From positions 1-44,945 of the forward strand of contig ONJM01000025.1 of NCBI GenBank assembly GCA_900318145.1: a stretch of 44,945 bases of DNA, read 5' to 3'. The notes under the pieces are model-generated. The model was not told the DNA's origin. It did no database searches and worked only from the letters and a program-made list of their open reading frames with translations. Of this stretch, positions 17,285 through 25,645 are shown in pieces (the first letter of the stretch is position 1; the number at the start of each line of letters is the position of its first letter). This DNA comes from an uncultured Eubacteriales bacterium (GTDB lineage Bacteria > Bacillota > Clostridia > Christensenellales > Aristaeellaceae). The translations under genes and the position numbers were made by a program.

Positions 17285-19675
17285 TCAGATGTCCTTCTGC
17301 CGCCGGCGGAGGAACGCGGCCGTTCCGAACACGATCGCTCCGCCCAGAATACAGAGGGCTGCCGCTGCCAGCCAGGCTGTGCCATCCATGGGAACCAGTT
17401 CAAAATGTTTTCCGGCAAGAAGTACCACGCCGATAAAGGCGGCGGCTACGCCGGACAGCAGTACGGCACGGTTACGGTTCAGGGGCAGGCAGGTGCGCAG
17501 CAGCACCAGGAAGCCGACGAACCAGGCAGCAAAAACAGCCACTGTGCTGCACAGTTCCCGGCTCCAGCCGAAATTGGTCATGATCATAGCCAGCGCGGCG
17601 CACAGCGTAACAGCCAGGCCGCCGGGCAGCGCGCGCGTAAGCACTGTGCGAAGGAAATTTCCGCGAATCCGCTCCCGGCATGGCTCAAGGGCCAGGAAGA
17701 AACCGGGAATACCGACGGTGAGGGAAGAAATCAGCGTCAGATGAATCGGATGGAAGGGATATGAGGACGGCAGCAGCAGCGTCAGGATGCTGAGGAAGAA
17801 GCTGAAGAGCGTCTTGGTCAGGAAAAGGCTGGCCGCACGGGTAATGTTGTTGATGACACGGCGGCCTTCCAGTACGATCTCAGGCATTACGCTGAAATCG
17901 GAATTCAGCAGGGTCAGCTGGGCCGCATGACGCGCGGCGTCCGCACCGCCGGCCATGGCGATGGAGCAGTCCGCTGTTTTCAGGGCCGGGATATCGTTGA
18001 CGCCGTCGCCGGTCATGGCGACGTTATGCCCTTTCTCCTTCAGGGCGGTCACCAGCGCTTTTTTCTGCTCGGGAGAAACCCGGCCGAAGACGGTGTACCG
18101 GTCACAGGCATCCGCAAGGGCTTCGGGAGTATCCAGCGTCCGCGCGTCCACCCATTTTTCCCAGTTTTCCAGTCCGGCCTGGCGGGCAATGCGGGAAACG
18201 GTATGGGGATTGTCACCGGAGATTACCTTCAGCTCCACTCCCTGCTCCCGGAAATAACGCAGCGTCTGTTCCGCTCCCGGCCGGATTTCGTCCGTCAGGG
18301 CGACGAGCGTGACAATTTCCGCGACAGGAGGAAGCGCTTCGGGAGAGACGATGCCGCGGCCGGCGGCCAGCACCAGCACGCGTTTTCCTTCGGCAGCCAG
18401 GGTTTCAATCCGCTCCCGGAGAGAAGGCGGGCAGTTACTGCCCAGTACATATTCAGGAGCGCCGAAGATCAGGGCCGTGCCGTCCGCAAAGGTGGCGGCG
18501 GACTTCTTCCGCTCGGAAGAGAAGGGAAGGACGGCACGGGGCGCTTCCGTGCCGGAGGGAATCCGGGCACGGATGGCGTTCAGGGTCGGACTTGGCTCAT
18601 CAAAAGCGCCGAGGAACCGGGATAACGCTTTTTCCGCTTCCGCGTCCGCGCGGTCCACACCTTCCACCAGGGAAAGTTCCATATTCCCGGAGGTGATGGT
18701 ACCGGTCTTATCCAGACAGAGAACATCCGCGCGGGACAGTGTTTCAATTCCTGCCAGCTCCTGCACCAGGGCTTTCTTCCGTCCCAGTTTGACGACGCCT
18801 ACGGCCATGGCGATGCTTGTCAGCAGGATGAGCCCTTCCGGAATCATACCGATCATGGCGGCTACGGAATCAGGGACAGCGGTTTTCGCCAGTTCCGCAA
18901 AGGGGACAGGATCCGACGCGAACCAGATTTTAACTGCCACCTGCTTGATGAACAGCAATACGCCCAGGGGAACCAGCAGCATGGTATCAAATTTGATCAG
19001 CCTGTTCAGTTCCTCCATCAGGCGGGAACCGGGGCGGGCGGTTTTCTTCGCTTCCTTGTTCAGACGGCCTAGATAGCTTTCATTGGCTACATACACCAGC
19101 TGAGCGGTCATTTTGCCTTCCACCACATAGCTGCCGGAATAGAGCCAGCTGTTCAGCTGCTTCGGAACAGGGTCACTTTCACCGGTAAGCAGGGACTCCA
19201 TGGCGGATCCCGCACCGCTGACGACCACAGCGTCGGCAACAATCTGGTCTCCCGCACGGAAGACGGCCAGATCTCCCTGCACGGTTTCCTCCGGCTTGAG
19301 GACGATTTCCTGCCCGCCGCGGATGACATGGACATCCGGGGCGTTGAGCAGCTGCAGTTCCCGGATGGTTTTCTGCGCGCGGTATTCCTGAACAGTGCCG
19401 ATCAGGATATTCGTGATGATAATCGTGATAAAGAGCATGTTCCGGTAGCTGCCTACCAGCAGAAGGCAGGCGGCCAGCGCGAAGTTCAGAAAATTGAAGA
19501 ATGTGAAGGTGTTGTCAAAAAGAATTTTTTTCAGGGATTTCCCCTGGTCTGCATCCATGATATTGCCGCGGCCGTTCCGCAGCCGTTCCTCCGCCTCGGC
19601 GGGAGTAAGTCCCTGCTCGTCCGTATACGTGAAATCATCAGGCCACCGGTCCGGCAGTTTCAGTTCGCTTTCCAT
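17285..19675 (-). CDS. CtpE-like cation-translocating P-type ATPase
   Basis: 796 residues. A P-type pump that moves a cation across the membrane using ATP. Visible hallmarks are TGES in the actuator domain (164-167), phosphorylation motif DKTGTIT with D322, the nucleotide-domain motifs, and TGDGVND near 555-561. The M4 helix carries PEGLILLTS, and the link to the phosphorylation site reads KKALVQELAGIETLSRADVLC, close to the CtpE group that includes the mycobacterial calcium-uptake pump. About ten membrane helices can be placed: M1-M2 at about 50-95, M3-M4 at 230-290 and six after 620. There is no heavy-metal binding domain or CPC motif, so a copper/zinc pump is unlikely. Calcium or another light cation is the best guess. 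Ribosome site GGAGGTAATTT, with its own promoter upstream. Confidence 0.92.
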   Translation of the reverse strand: MESELKLPDRWPDDFTYTDEQGLTPAEAEERLRNGRGNIMDADQGKSLKKILFDNTFTFFNFLNFALAACLLLVGSYRNMLFITIIITNILIGTVQEYRAQKTIRELQLLNAPDVHVIRGGQEIVLKPEETVQGDLAVFRAGDQIVADAVVVSGAGSAMESLLTGESDPVPKQLNSWLYSGSYVVEGKMTAQLVYVANESYLGRLNKEAKKTARPGSRLMEELNRLIKFDTMLLVPLGVLLFIKQVAVKIWFASDPVPFAELAKTAVPDSVAAMIGMIPEGLILLTSIAMAVGVVKLGRKKALVQELAGIETLSRADVLCLDKTGTITSGNMELSLVEGVDRADAEAEKALSRFLGAFDEPSPTLNAIRARIPSGTEAPRAVLPFSSERKKSAATFADGTALIFGAPEYVLGSNCPPSLRERIETLAAEGKRVLVLAAGRGIVSPEALPPVAEIVTLVALTDEIRPGAEQTLRYFREQGVELKVISGDNPHTVSRIARQAGLENWEKWVDARTLDTPEALADACDRYTVFGRVSPEQKKALVTALKEKGHNVAMTGDGVNDIPALKTADCSIAMAGGADAARHAAQLTLLNSDFSVMPEIVLEGRRVINNITRAASLFLTKTLFSFFLSILTLLLPSSYPFHPIHLTLISSLTVGIPGFFLALEPCRERIRGNFLRTVLTRALPGGLAVTLCAALAMIMTNFGWSRELCSTVAVFAAWFVGFLVLLRTCLPLNRNRAVLLSGVAAAFIGVVLLAGKHFELVPMDGTAWLAAAALCILGGAIVFGTAAFLRRRQKDI

Positions 19676-19702
19676 AAATTACCTCCTGTCAGGTACTTCA
19701 AC

Positions 19703-19731
19703 ATACTATGCCTGCGGCCGCTGTTTGTCAA
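19703..19731 (-). promoter_or_regulatory. Sigma-A promoter of the P-type ATPase gene
   Basis: Minus strand: TTGACA (19731-19726), 17-base spacer, TAGTAT (19708-19703). A short leader of about 25 bases precedes the ATG. Confidence 0.8.
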
Positions 19732-19760
19732 ATCAGCGGCCACACCGGCGAAATCCGGTA

Positions 19761-19792
19761 TAAAAAGAACCGGACAATCTTACAGTCCGGTT
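19761..19792 (-). terminator. Terminator of the TrkA_C gene
   Basis: On the minus strand an 8-bp stem (AACCGGAC with GTCCGGTT) with a 9-base loop is followed by CTTTTTA. It lies 80 bases after the TrkA_C stop codon and just before the ATPase promoter. Confidence 0.85.
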
Positions 19793-19872
19793 CCGGGATT
19801 CCGGGGAACGGCAGCGGGAAGAGCTTCGTCCGAATCATTCGCTTCCACACGGATGTTCTTATGCAGGTGCTT

Positions 19873-20589
19873 TCAGTCGTCCGAAAAGTGTTCCCGCGCG
19901 TGGAAGGCTCTGCAGATTGAATTATAGTCTCCGAAGACGGTCAGCTTGTCGCCGGGTTCGAAGACGGTGTCAGCCTGGGCCGGAACCGGCTTGCCGCCCC
20001 GGCGTTCAACCAGCATTACCAGGATGCCGGTTTCCGCACGCAGCTGCGTTTCGGCAAGGCTTTTTCCCAGATATTCCTCCGGAATGTGGCGGAGTGATAC
20101 CTGCGCGATGGATTCGGAACCGATGTTGTCCACCAGCATCACAGCGTTGAACGTTTCTGTACGGTTAAAGATACGGTCCGCAAACCGCCGGAGAAGATTA
20201 TCACCCCATGCATGGACCTTCGGTACGCGCATGAAAACGAAAATCAGGGCAACAGTGCCCAAAGGAATCAGCAGACCGAAAAACTGAGGCCCGAACTGGG
20301 CAACCTTCATGGATAAAAACACGTTGATAAACGCGGACACAATGGTTACATTGAACACGTATCCAAAGAGCATTGTAACGCGCGCAAGCCGGCGGCGCCG
20401 CCGGGACGAGAGAACAATTTCACTTTCCCGCGTGGTGAAGCCCGTGCCGGTCAGCAGTGAAATCACCTGAAAACGCGCCTTATCGGCCGGAAGCCCGGTT
20501 AACCGGAAGAAAAAAGTAAACAGTTCCGTGATGACCCAGTACAGAAGAATGATAAAGGAAAAGAGCAGCAGAGCGAGCGTTATGTCCAT
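19873..20589 (-). CDS. Membrane protein with C-terminal TrkA_C domain
   Basis: 238 residues. Hydrophobic helices at about 3-28, 72-93 and 100-122, then a soluble tail. The tail from about 160 to 230 matches a TrkA_C/RCK_C domain (EEYLGKSLAETQLR, GILVMLVERRGGK, FEPGDKLTVFGD), which in potassium transport systems binds a small ligand and gates a channel. Here there is no Rossmann RCK_N domain and no obvious pore helix with a selectivity filter, so it is probably a regulatory or accessory membrane protein rather than a complete potassium channel. It may work with the adjacent P-type pump, but each has its own promoter and a terminator separates them. Ribosome site GGGAGAAAAAGAC. Confidence 0.85.
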   Translation of the reverse strand: MDITLALLLFSFIILLYWVITELFTFFFRLTGLPADKARFQVISLLTGTGFTTRESEIVLSSRRRRRLARVTMLFGYVFNVTIVSAFINVFLSMKVAQFGPQFFGLLIPLGTVALIFVFMRVPKVHAWGDNLLRRFADRIFNRTETFNAVMLVDNIGSESIAQVSLRHIPEEYLGKSLAETQLRAETGILVMLVERRGGKPVPAQADTVFEPGDKLTVFGDYNSICRAFHAREHFSDD

Positions 20590-20696
20590 GTCTTTTTCTC
20601 CCTGAAAAAAATACCGACTGCAAGAATCCTGCCTGACACGCAGCCGCTGACGGGAAACCGGCGTTATCCATGCGGCTGACTGATTGTTCAGGATAT

Positions 20697-20724
20697 ATTA
20701 TAATAAATAATCCGGGTTTGTCAT
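20697..20724 (-). promoter_or_regulatory. Promoter of the TrkA_C gene
   Basis: Minus strand: ATGACA (20724-20719), 16-base spacer, TATAAT (20702-20697). The leader is about 100 bases and shows nothing else recognisable. Confidence 0.65.
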
Positions 20725-20738
20725 CCGGGTTATGCCTG

Positions 20739-21005
20739 TTATTTATCCAGCACGAACCAGCGACCGTGAACGCTGGGGACGTCGGGATCGTCTTTATATT
20801 CGAGGAACAACCGTCTTGTTTTTCCGCGGATGATAACCGTGTAGCACCAACCGCTGATGTTTCTGACAACGGTATCAGCAGGACGGAGGTTCGTAACGGC
20901 ATCGATCCGGAAGACCCTTCCATCCTTCCAATAGATCAGCCGCGGTGTCAAAATACCGTTGACATCGGTATCTGAATTGACATGAACAATGATCCTGCGC
21001 GCCAT
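20739..21005 (-). CDS. Small basic protein of unknown function
   Basis: 88 residues, starting MARRIIVHVNSD. I chose the internal ATG at 21005 over the longer frame because GGAGAGGCAA sits just before it and the extension is not protein-like. The sequence alternates short strands (RLIYWKDGRVFRI, WCYTVIIRGKTRRLFLEY, GRWFVLDK) and looks like a small beta protein. This layout recalls the small DUF6504-type proteins, but I cannot confirm membership. It has no signal peptide and no membrane segment. It is likely monocistronic, since the gene downstream has its own promoter. Confidence 0.75.
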   Translation of the reverse strand: MARRIIVHVNSDTDVNGILTPRLIYWKDGRVFRIDAVTNLRPADTVVRNISGWCYTVIIRGKTRRLFLEYKDDPDVPSVHGRWFVLDK

Positions 21006-21091
21006 TTGCCTCTCCGTTATATTTTCTCCCGGTACAGATATTCTATAATGGCGCGGCGGGAAAGGAAAGGCGAACAAAAAGATTTTACGGA

Positions 21092-21126
21092 AGAAAAGCC
21101 GCCTCCGGAACAGACCCGGGGGCGGC
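21092..21126 (-). terminator. Terminator of the secreted propeller-like gene
   Basis: On the minus strand an 11-bp stem (GCCGCC arm with GGCGGC, extended inward by CCGG pairs and one G-U) is followed by TTTTCTT. It begins 15 bases after the stop codon at 21141. Confidence 0.85.
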
Positions 21127-21140
21127 CGGAAAATCCGCGC

Positions 21141-22409
21141 TCAGATTTCCGGAATCCTGATCATCACAATCTCTGATTTTTCAAGGGGAAGACCGATACC
21201 CTGACCGGCTTCTTCTTTTTCCGCAATATAGAACGTCGCAAAAGCCCATACTCCATCCGCCATGGGAATCAGCTGATTGATACCGATCCACGGGAACCTG
21301 TATATCCCGTCGTTTTCCGGGAGGCTGTCCTGCATCATCCAGAAATCTTCCGGCTTCAGGGAAAGCTCAACGGTCCCTGTTTCATTCCCGTCCAGGTCCA
21401 TCCACAGGAAACGCAAAGGACTGCCTTTGCTCCAGCTCTCGTCATCCGCTTCCCCGCATTCCATGACGATTTTTCCGTTGTATGTACACAGGTTCATAAC
21501 AGAACCGTTACAGTTCAGGCTTTCACTGTTTTTTGCCCACAGGAGGCGGCCGTCCGCGTCAAACCGGACCAGGAAGTAACTGTATTCACTGGAAAGGCCG
21601 TCTACCGAAGGCCGTCCTTCACGAAGCCAGCCGATATATCCGCCGTCTTCCGCCTGCACAATATGGATCAGTTCCGCCTGATCCGCACCGGGCAGCTGAT
21701 AGTCCGGCTCCGTTTCCCAGAGTATGCTGCCGTTCGTTTCGTCCAGCCTCATAATCTTTGCGTGTCCGCCGAACAGCTCCTCCTTGCCGTAAGTTACCAG
21801 CGCGTCGCTTTCGCTGACCAGAAAGCCGTATCCGTCACGCACGATCAGGCCGTTATATCTGGCGGTTTCCCTGCCGCTCCAGTTATACAGTACGGTCTCA
21901 TAGTCATAGCCGAAATAACCATCCGGACCGCGATCGACACTGTCGAATACCATAAAGAAAGACGGCGCGAGAGCGTATACCTGTCCGGTTTCACCGCGCT
22001 TCGGCTTCAGATTCATTTTCTTCCTGGCAAGTTTTCCCTCCGGTGTAAAAAACTTCACGAAAATCTTCTCCGGATAGTCTTCAAACACCACCGCGATTGT
22101 TCCGTCGGGAAGCACTGTCGCCAATTCGGCCGCTGTATACCCGTTCCGGTTAAAGTCGGTATATTCCCAGCGTATCGTCCGGTCCGCATTCAGACACATC
22201 ACTTTCGCGCACGCGTCCTTGCCGGGTTCGAACGGGTCGTCCGCGCCTGTCAGAATCAATCCGCCGTCCGGCAGGGTGCAGCGGTATTCCAGCCGTTCAG
22301 ACTGTCCGCAGCTGAGCTGAAACAGATCCTCGTTTTCGGCCGGGCAGGTCAGCGGGATGAAACAAAACAGCAGCGTGCATATTGCGGCCATAACCCTTTT
22401 GATTATCAT
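21141..22409 (-). CDS. Secreted beta-propeller-like protein, function unknown
   Basis: 422 residues with a signal peptide (about 1-25, ending CPAENED). The body shows repeated short blades: LPDGGLILTG, LPDGTIAVVFEDY, AEDGGYIGWL, FDADGRLLWAKN and MDLDGNETG, with NGSILWETE in the middle. Such blades resemble PQQ-like or WD-like propellers in which each blade reports a measured value. No catalytic motif is visible. I start at the ATG at 22409, which is 7 bases from GGGAGG; the TTG one codon upstream is less likely. The gene ends at a strong terminator. The family could not be named. Confidence 0.85.
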   Translation of the reverse strand: MIIKRVMAAICTLLFCFIPLTCPAENEDLFQLSCGQSERLEYRCTLPDGGLILTGADDPFEPGKDACAKVMCLNADRTIRWEYTDFNRNGYTAAELATVLPDGTIAVVFEDYPEKIFVKFFTPEGKLARKKMNLKPKRGETGQVYALAPSFFMVFDSVDRGPDGYFGYDYETVLYNWSGRETARYNGLIVRDGYGFLVSESDALVTYGKEELFGGHAKIMRLDETNGSILWETEPDYQLPGADQAELIHIVQAEDGGYIGWLREGRPSVDGLSSEYSYFLVRFDADGRLLWAKNSESLNCNGSVMNLCTYNGKIVMECGEADDESWSKGSPLRFLWMDLDGNETGTVELSLKPEDFWMMQDSLPENDGIYRFPWIGINQLIPMADGVWAFATFYIAEKEEAGQGIGLPLEKSEIVMIRIPEI

Positions 22410-22488
22410 CAATATCCCTCCCGCAGTATAAACGAAACGGAAAGCACGATTGTTTCATCTCAGCCCTGAAAAAAGCTGAAACACTCAA

Positions 22489-22612
22489 TCCGCGATGCCA
22501 GTAATCTTTTCTGACGGAAATGCCAGGCCCGGCTTTGTGCGGTACACGGCTCTTTGCACCATAAGAGCATACATCCGCACTGGCAACAATCTGCCCTTCA
22601 GTTTCCGCCGTG
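22489..22612 (-). pseudogene. Fragment of a GNAT acetyltransferase
   Basis: The minus frame directly after the stop of the gene at 22613 reads TEGQIVASADVCSYG, then SRVPHKAGPGISVRKDYWHR. This is the usual GNAT stretch before the acetyl-CoA loop. It has no start and breaks off before the loop is complete, running into the leader of the propeller gene. It accounts for most of the 200-base gap here. Confidence 0.45.
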
Positions 22613-23020
22613 TCAAATAAAGCAGAGGATGATGTTAATCAATATCAGTATGTGCAGGACAATGTGATACATATCCGGAATCAGCCTTGTGCCGCTCATG
22701 GGAAAAATCCGGATACAATCCCGGAAGCAATTGTTATATCCCTGCAGTTTCCTTTCGCTTGCGCCAAAGATCGTATAAAACCAGTGGCACATAAACTGTA
22801 CGACGAACCAGAGTGTCAGAATTCCAAAGAGGATCCACTTTCCGGCCGGCTGCAAACAGTGAAACGCAGCCAAACCGAGGCTGTACAGACACAGCACAAT
22901 AAATTCAGCGCTTTTCAGCCCCATGCCTTCCACAAGCAGACGCTTCCCGATTTTATACGTTACGGTACACCCCAGAAACCATATCCATAATGAAATCTGA
23001 GCAACTATTGCAATAACCAC
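22613..23020 (-). CDS. Conserved small membrane protein
   Basis: 135 residues with four hydrophobic segments (about 3-22, 37-57, 62-84 and 113-134). A conserved soluble loop, WFYTIFGASERKLQGYN, leads to FPMSGTRLIPDMYH before the last helix. I know this pattern from unnamed Firmicutes membrane proteins, but no function is attached to it. The start is GTG with GGGAGGT 8 bases upstream. It lies 42 bases after the secreted YdcF gene on the same strand with no terminator between, so the two probably share the promoter near 23950. Confidence 0.8.
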   Translation of the reverse strand: MVIAIVAQISLWIWFLGCTVTYKIGKRLLVEGMGLKSAEFIVLCLYSLGLAAFHCLQPAGKWILFGILTLWFVVQFMCHWFYTIFGASERKLQGYNNCFRDCIRIFPMSGTRLIPDMYHIVLHILILINIILCFI

Positions 23021-23062
23021 AATCAGCTACCTCCCGGATAAGACTGCTTTATGCGGATCGTA

Positions 23063-23893
23063 TTAATCTCCATGAAGCGGCGGCAGTTCATGTATATCAT
23101 AGGTTTCATAGTATATTTCAAAGGCTGTTTCCACATCCCCTGACAGCTCAATCAGCGCACCTGCCTGGAACATTGCGGACAGCGTACCACCGGGCGCCTG
23201 CCACGCGGCATTGCTGACAATTTCAATATTGCTGTTTCTAAGAATCGCTTCCGCACCAAATAATAAAGTTCCCGTGGCAATATGATAATCGCTGGATATA
23301 ATGGCAATCTGCCTGACCTGAGGATGCTTTTTTTCCAGGATATCAAAAGTACAGACAGCGTTCTGAGCGGTTGTCAGGGAATGCTCTTCGGCAATTACCC
23401 GGGAAGGATCTGCCCCGTGTGATATCAGCCATTCAGCCATTTTCCCCGCTTCTGTGGCCGACGGGTTATCCGCGGCAGTTCCGCCTCCCGTGCAGACAAT
23501 GACCGCATCCGGATACTTTACCGCTGCCGCGAGAATAACTTTCAGCCGTTCAATCAGTTCATCCCGCATTGTACCGTCCGGATTCAGCTGAAATCCAAGT
23601 CCGACAAGGCACAGTGAATCATCTTCCGGCAGACCGTCCGGAAGTTCTTCATTAACCGTAACGGGAGCTTCCCAAAGATTCATGATGCCTGTCCATTTTT
23701 CACCAAGAGCCGGATCAAGAGAAGTGAGAACTGACAGCGCCTGTTCATCCCTTGTTCCGTCAGCGGCATAGGATACTACAATCCGTTCAATCAGGGCCTG
23801 AGCCGGTTCCTGTGTATTTTCTGCCGCGGCAGAAACCATGACCGCGATCGTCAGGATGAGTGCGAGAATAAGCGCGTGACTTTTTGCTTTCAT
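23063..23893 (-). CDS. Secreted YdcF/DUF218-family protein (copy 1)
   Basis: 276 residues from the ATG at 23893, which follows AGGAGGACAGCGGAAA; the longer frame has no ribosome site. Signal peptide about 1-24 (MKAKSHALILALILTIAV). The DUF218 fold is visible from about 100: LVGLGFQLNPDG, VIVCTGGGTAADNPSATEAGKMAEWL, VIAEEHSLTTAQNAV and IAIISSDYHIATG. DUF218 proteins resemble ElyC/SanA envelope factors and bind nucleotide-like or lipid-linked ligands in E. coli YdcF. Here the domain is secreted, which is unusual. A second copy lies at 24344-25444. A recurring promoter sits 45-75 bases upstream. Confidence 0.85.
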   Translation of the reverse strand: MKAKSHALILALILTIAVMVSAAAENTQEPAQALIERIVVSYAADGTRDEQALSVLTSLDPALGEKWTGIMNLWEAPVTVNEELPDGLPEDDSLCLVGLGFQLNPDGTMRDELIERLKVILAAAVKYPDAVIVCTGGGTAADNPSATEAGKMAEWLISHGADPSRVIAEEHSLTTAQNAVCTFDILEKKHPQVRQIAIISSDYHIATGTLLFGAEAILRNSNIEIVSNAAWQAPGGTLSAMFQAGALIELSGDVETAFEIYYETYDIHELPPLHGD

Positions 23894-23937
23894 TTTCCGC
23901 TGTCCTCCTGTATGCGAAAAGAAATACCAGATCATTT

Positions 23938-23966
23938 ATGATACCTGTTTTTATGCCGAAAGGGAA
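23938..23966 (-). promoter_or_regulatory. Class I recurring promoter, copy 1 (YdcF gene)
   Basis: Minus strand: TTCCCT, 17-base spacer TTCGGCATAAAAACAGG, TATCAT. The spacer is identical or nearly so in four other copies (25507, 27748, 30387 and 32369), which is more conservation than a plain sigma-A promoter needs. Confidence 0.7.
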
Positions 23967-24030
23967 GTACTTTTACAGCATGTGCAGAATTTTGAAAAGC
24001 CTTTTTTGTCCATGACAGTTAAAAACAGCA

Positions 24031-24059
24031 AAAGGAAAAGGAGCTGCCGGCGCAGCTCC
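24031..24059 (-). terminator. Terminator, copy A of a repeated hairpin
   Basis: Minus strand: GGAGCTGC pairs with GCAGCTCC around CGGC-type loop, followed by TTTTCCTTTT. Almost the same hairpin follows the XRE gene (31506-31536). It lies about 280 bases after the stop of the second YdcF gene, beyond a coding remnant. Confidence 0.8.
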
Positions 24060-24085
24060 CCTGAATCTGTAATGAACCGGTTCCT

Positions 24086-24326
24086 TTACTTTCGTTCTGC
24101 CATATCCCGCAGTCTGACGCTTCCGGTGTTTTCAAGGCGGATTTGTCTTTCAGGATAACGGATGATGTATGGAATCCTCTGAACGGGAAACCTGAAATGC
24201 CGTATTCTGCATTAAAGATTCGCGGCGTTCAGTTCCTCTTCCAGTGCTTTGCGCTGATCTTCACTCATCCCTGTTCCGGGAAGCTCAGCAAGTTTTCTTG
24301 CGCTCCAGCCCTGGACCAGTTTAATT
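24086..24326 (-). pseudogene. Coding remnant between YdcF gene and terminator
   Basis: One minus frame reads protein-like sequence on both sides of a single in-frame TAA (24212-24214): first KLVQGWSARKLAELPGTG and DQRKALEEELNAAN, then IPYIIRYPERQIRLENTG and SVRLRDMAERK before a second stop. No start codon with a ribosome site is present. Parent family not recognised. It fills the 257 bases between the YdcF gene and the terminator. Confidence 0.4.
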
Positions 24327-24343
24327 CATAAAAGACGGTATGC

Positions 24344-25444
24344 TTATTCTTCAGGCAGGAATTTCATCAGTATTTCATCCAGCTGCATGACAGCGATTCT
24401 GGCATCAACTTTTTCAAGCTCCTTCGGTATCTGCGCCTCACAGCTGTAATTCCCGGCGACAGAGATGGAAAAGCCTTCCGTTTTCCGGACAATTTCCGCC
24501 AGCGTTTCATACAGAATGTTCGCCCGCCGCTGGTGATAGGAAGAAGTCACGATGGTAATTGTATCGATCCCCTGGCTTTTCAGAATCGTGAATGTGTTTA
24601 CAGCATTATCGAGCGTCGTCATAGCGCTTTCATCAATACAGATTCTTTCCGGCGCAATTCCGCAGTTCTGAACGAGATATTCCTTCATCAGACCCGCTTC
24701 TGTATGGCCTTCCGGATTGTTATCGCCTGTCGCGCCGCCGGAGCATACCAGAATGGAATCAGGAAATGTTTTGGCTGCTGCGGCAGCGGCTTCACACCGC
24801 GCTTTCAGTTCGTCCTGCATCTCCCCGTTTTCCAGTTCAAAGCCAAGAACCACAAAGGCGTGCTTTCCGCTGACCGGCAGCGCTTTGGGATCGTCTTTCC
24901 CGTCAATATACAGGCGGTAATCCGGGTTAAAATAGATATCGTTCCATTTATCAACGATAAAAACAGCCAATTCATTATCTTCCAGCGCTTTCATGCCGGC
25001 TGTGACCAGGTCTCTCGCTTCCTGTTCGGCGGCAAGCGCTGAGAGAAGGCTGCTGATATCAACCATTCGTTCTTCTTCCTCTGTGTTTTGTTCCGGCAGG
25101 CTGTGACTTTCAATCCACAGATCCCAAATGTTCTGCACGCCATTTTTTCCGACATACACGAGTGTATAATACGGCTCCGCGCCCTCATAATCAACCGTGG
25201 CACGACAGAGGATGCAGTAAACATCCTGCTGTTCTCCCAGAAGCGCGACCGGTTCATATACAGCATCGGTCAGTTCCGCCGCGGCACTGTCAAAAGCAGC
25301 CCGTGCATCTTCCGTAATCTCTGAGGAGTCAGTGATTTTCCAGCCCGGAGTCTCCTCATCGCTTTCTTCGGCCACAGCTACCCCGAATAAGCACAGCAGC
25401 AGGAGCGACACAGTCATCATCCTGAACAGACGCTTTTTCATCAT
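24344..25444 (-). CDS. Secreted YdcF/DUF218-family protein (copy 2)
   Basis: 366 residues from the ATG at 25444, placed 7 bases after AAAGGAAG. Signal peptide about 1-25 (RMMTVSLLLLCLFGVAVAEE). After a 170-residue N-terminal part without a known domain, a DUF218 domain covers about 190-340: FVVLGFELENGEM, ILVCSGGATGDNNPEGHTEA, IDESAMTTLDNAV and TIVTSSYHQRRANIL. It is the paralogue of the gene at 23063-23893, and both secreted copies are driven by the same kind of promoter. The longer N-terminus contains a strand (AYDAVYEPVALLGEQQDVYCIL-like, read as short pieces) shared loosely with other secreted hypotheticals. Activity unknown. Confidence 0.85.
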   Translation of the reverse strand: MMKKRLFRMMTVSLLLLCLFGVAVAEESDEETPGWKITDSSEITEDARAAFDSAAAELTDAVYEPVALLGEQQDVYCILCRATVDYEGAEPYYTLVYVGKNGVQNIWDLWIESHSLPEQNTEEEERMVDISSLLSALAAEQEARDLVTAGMKALEDNELAVFIVDKWNDIYFNPDYRLYIDGKDDPKALPVSGKHAFVVLGFELENGEMQDELKARCEAAAAAAKTFPDSILVCSGGATGDNNPEGHTEAGLMKEYLVQNCGIAPERICIDESAMTTLDNAVNTFTILKSQGIDTITIVTSSYHQRRANILYETLAEIVRKTEGFSISVAGNYSCEAQIPKELEKVDARIAVMQLDEILMKFLPEE

Positions 25445-25506
25445 GCGGATACTTCCTTTCACACAGACGTATGTTTTCACAATAAAACCCGCGTTCACTC
25501 TTTTTT

Positions 25507-25538
25507 ATGATACCTGTTTTTATGCCGGAAAAAAAGGA
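25507..25538 (-). promoter_or_regulatory. Class I recurring promoter, copy 2 (second YdcF gene)
   Basis: Minus strand: TATCAT at 25512-25507 is preceded by the conserved CCGGCATAAAAACAGG spacer. The TTCCTT box lies three bases further away than in the other copies because of an extended T tract, so this copy may be weaker. Confidence 0.65.
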
Positions 25539-25556
25539 ATTTTGAAAGATTCAACA

Positions 25557-25603
25557 AGGAGCTGCCTCTTATGATCCTTTCAGATCAATCTGAGGCAACT
25601 CCT
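25557..25603 (-). terminator. Probable terminator of the GH26 gene
   Basis: Minus strand: AGGAGTTGCCTC pairs with GAGGCAGCTCCT (one G-T mismatch) around a 23-base loop, then TGTTGAATCTTT. The T-run is weak. It lies 43 bases after the GH26 stop codon. Confidence 0.55.
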
Positions 25604-25645
25604 GTTCAACAGCTTCCGGCAGAACAAATGGCTTTTTCTTCTCAA

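Noticed and set aside
19950-22240. GGGTTCGAA motifs as tRNA T-arms
   Set aside because: Each lies inside a good protein-coding frame and no acceptor or anticodon stems can be drawn around them.
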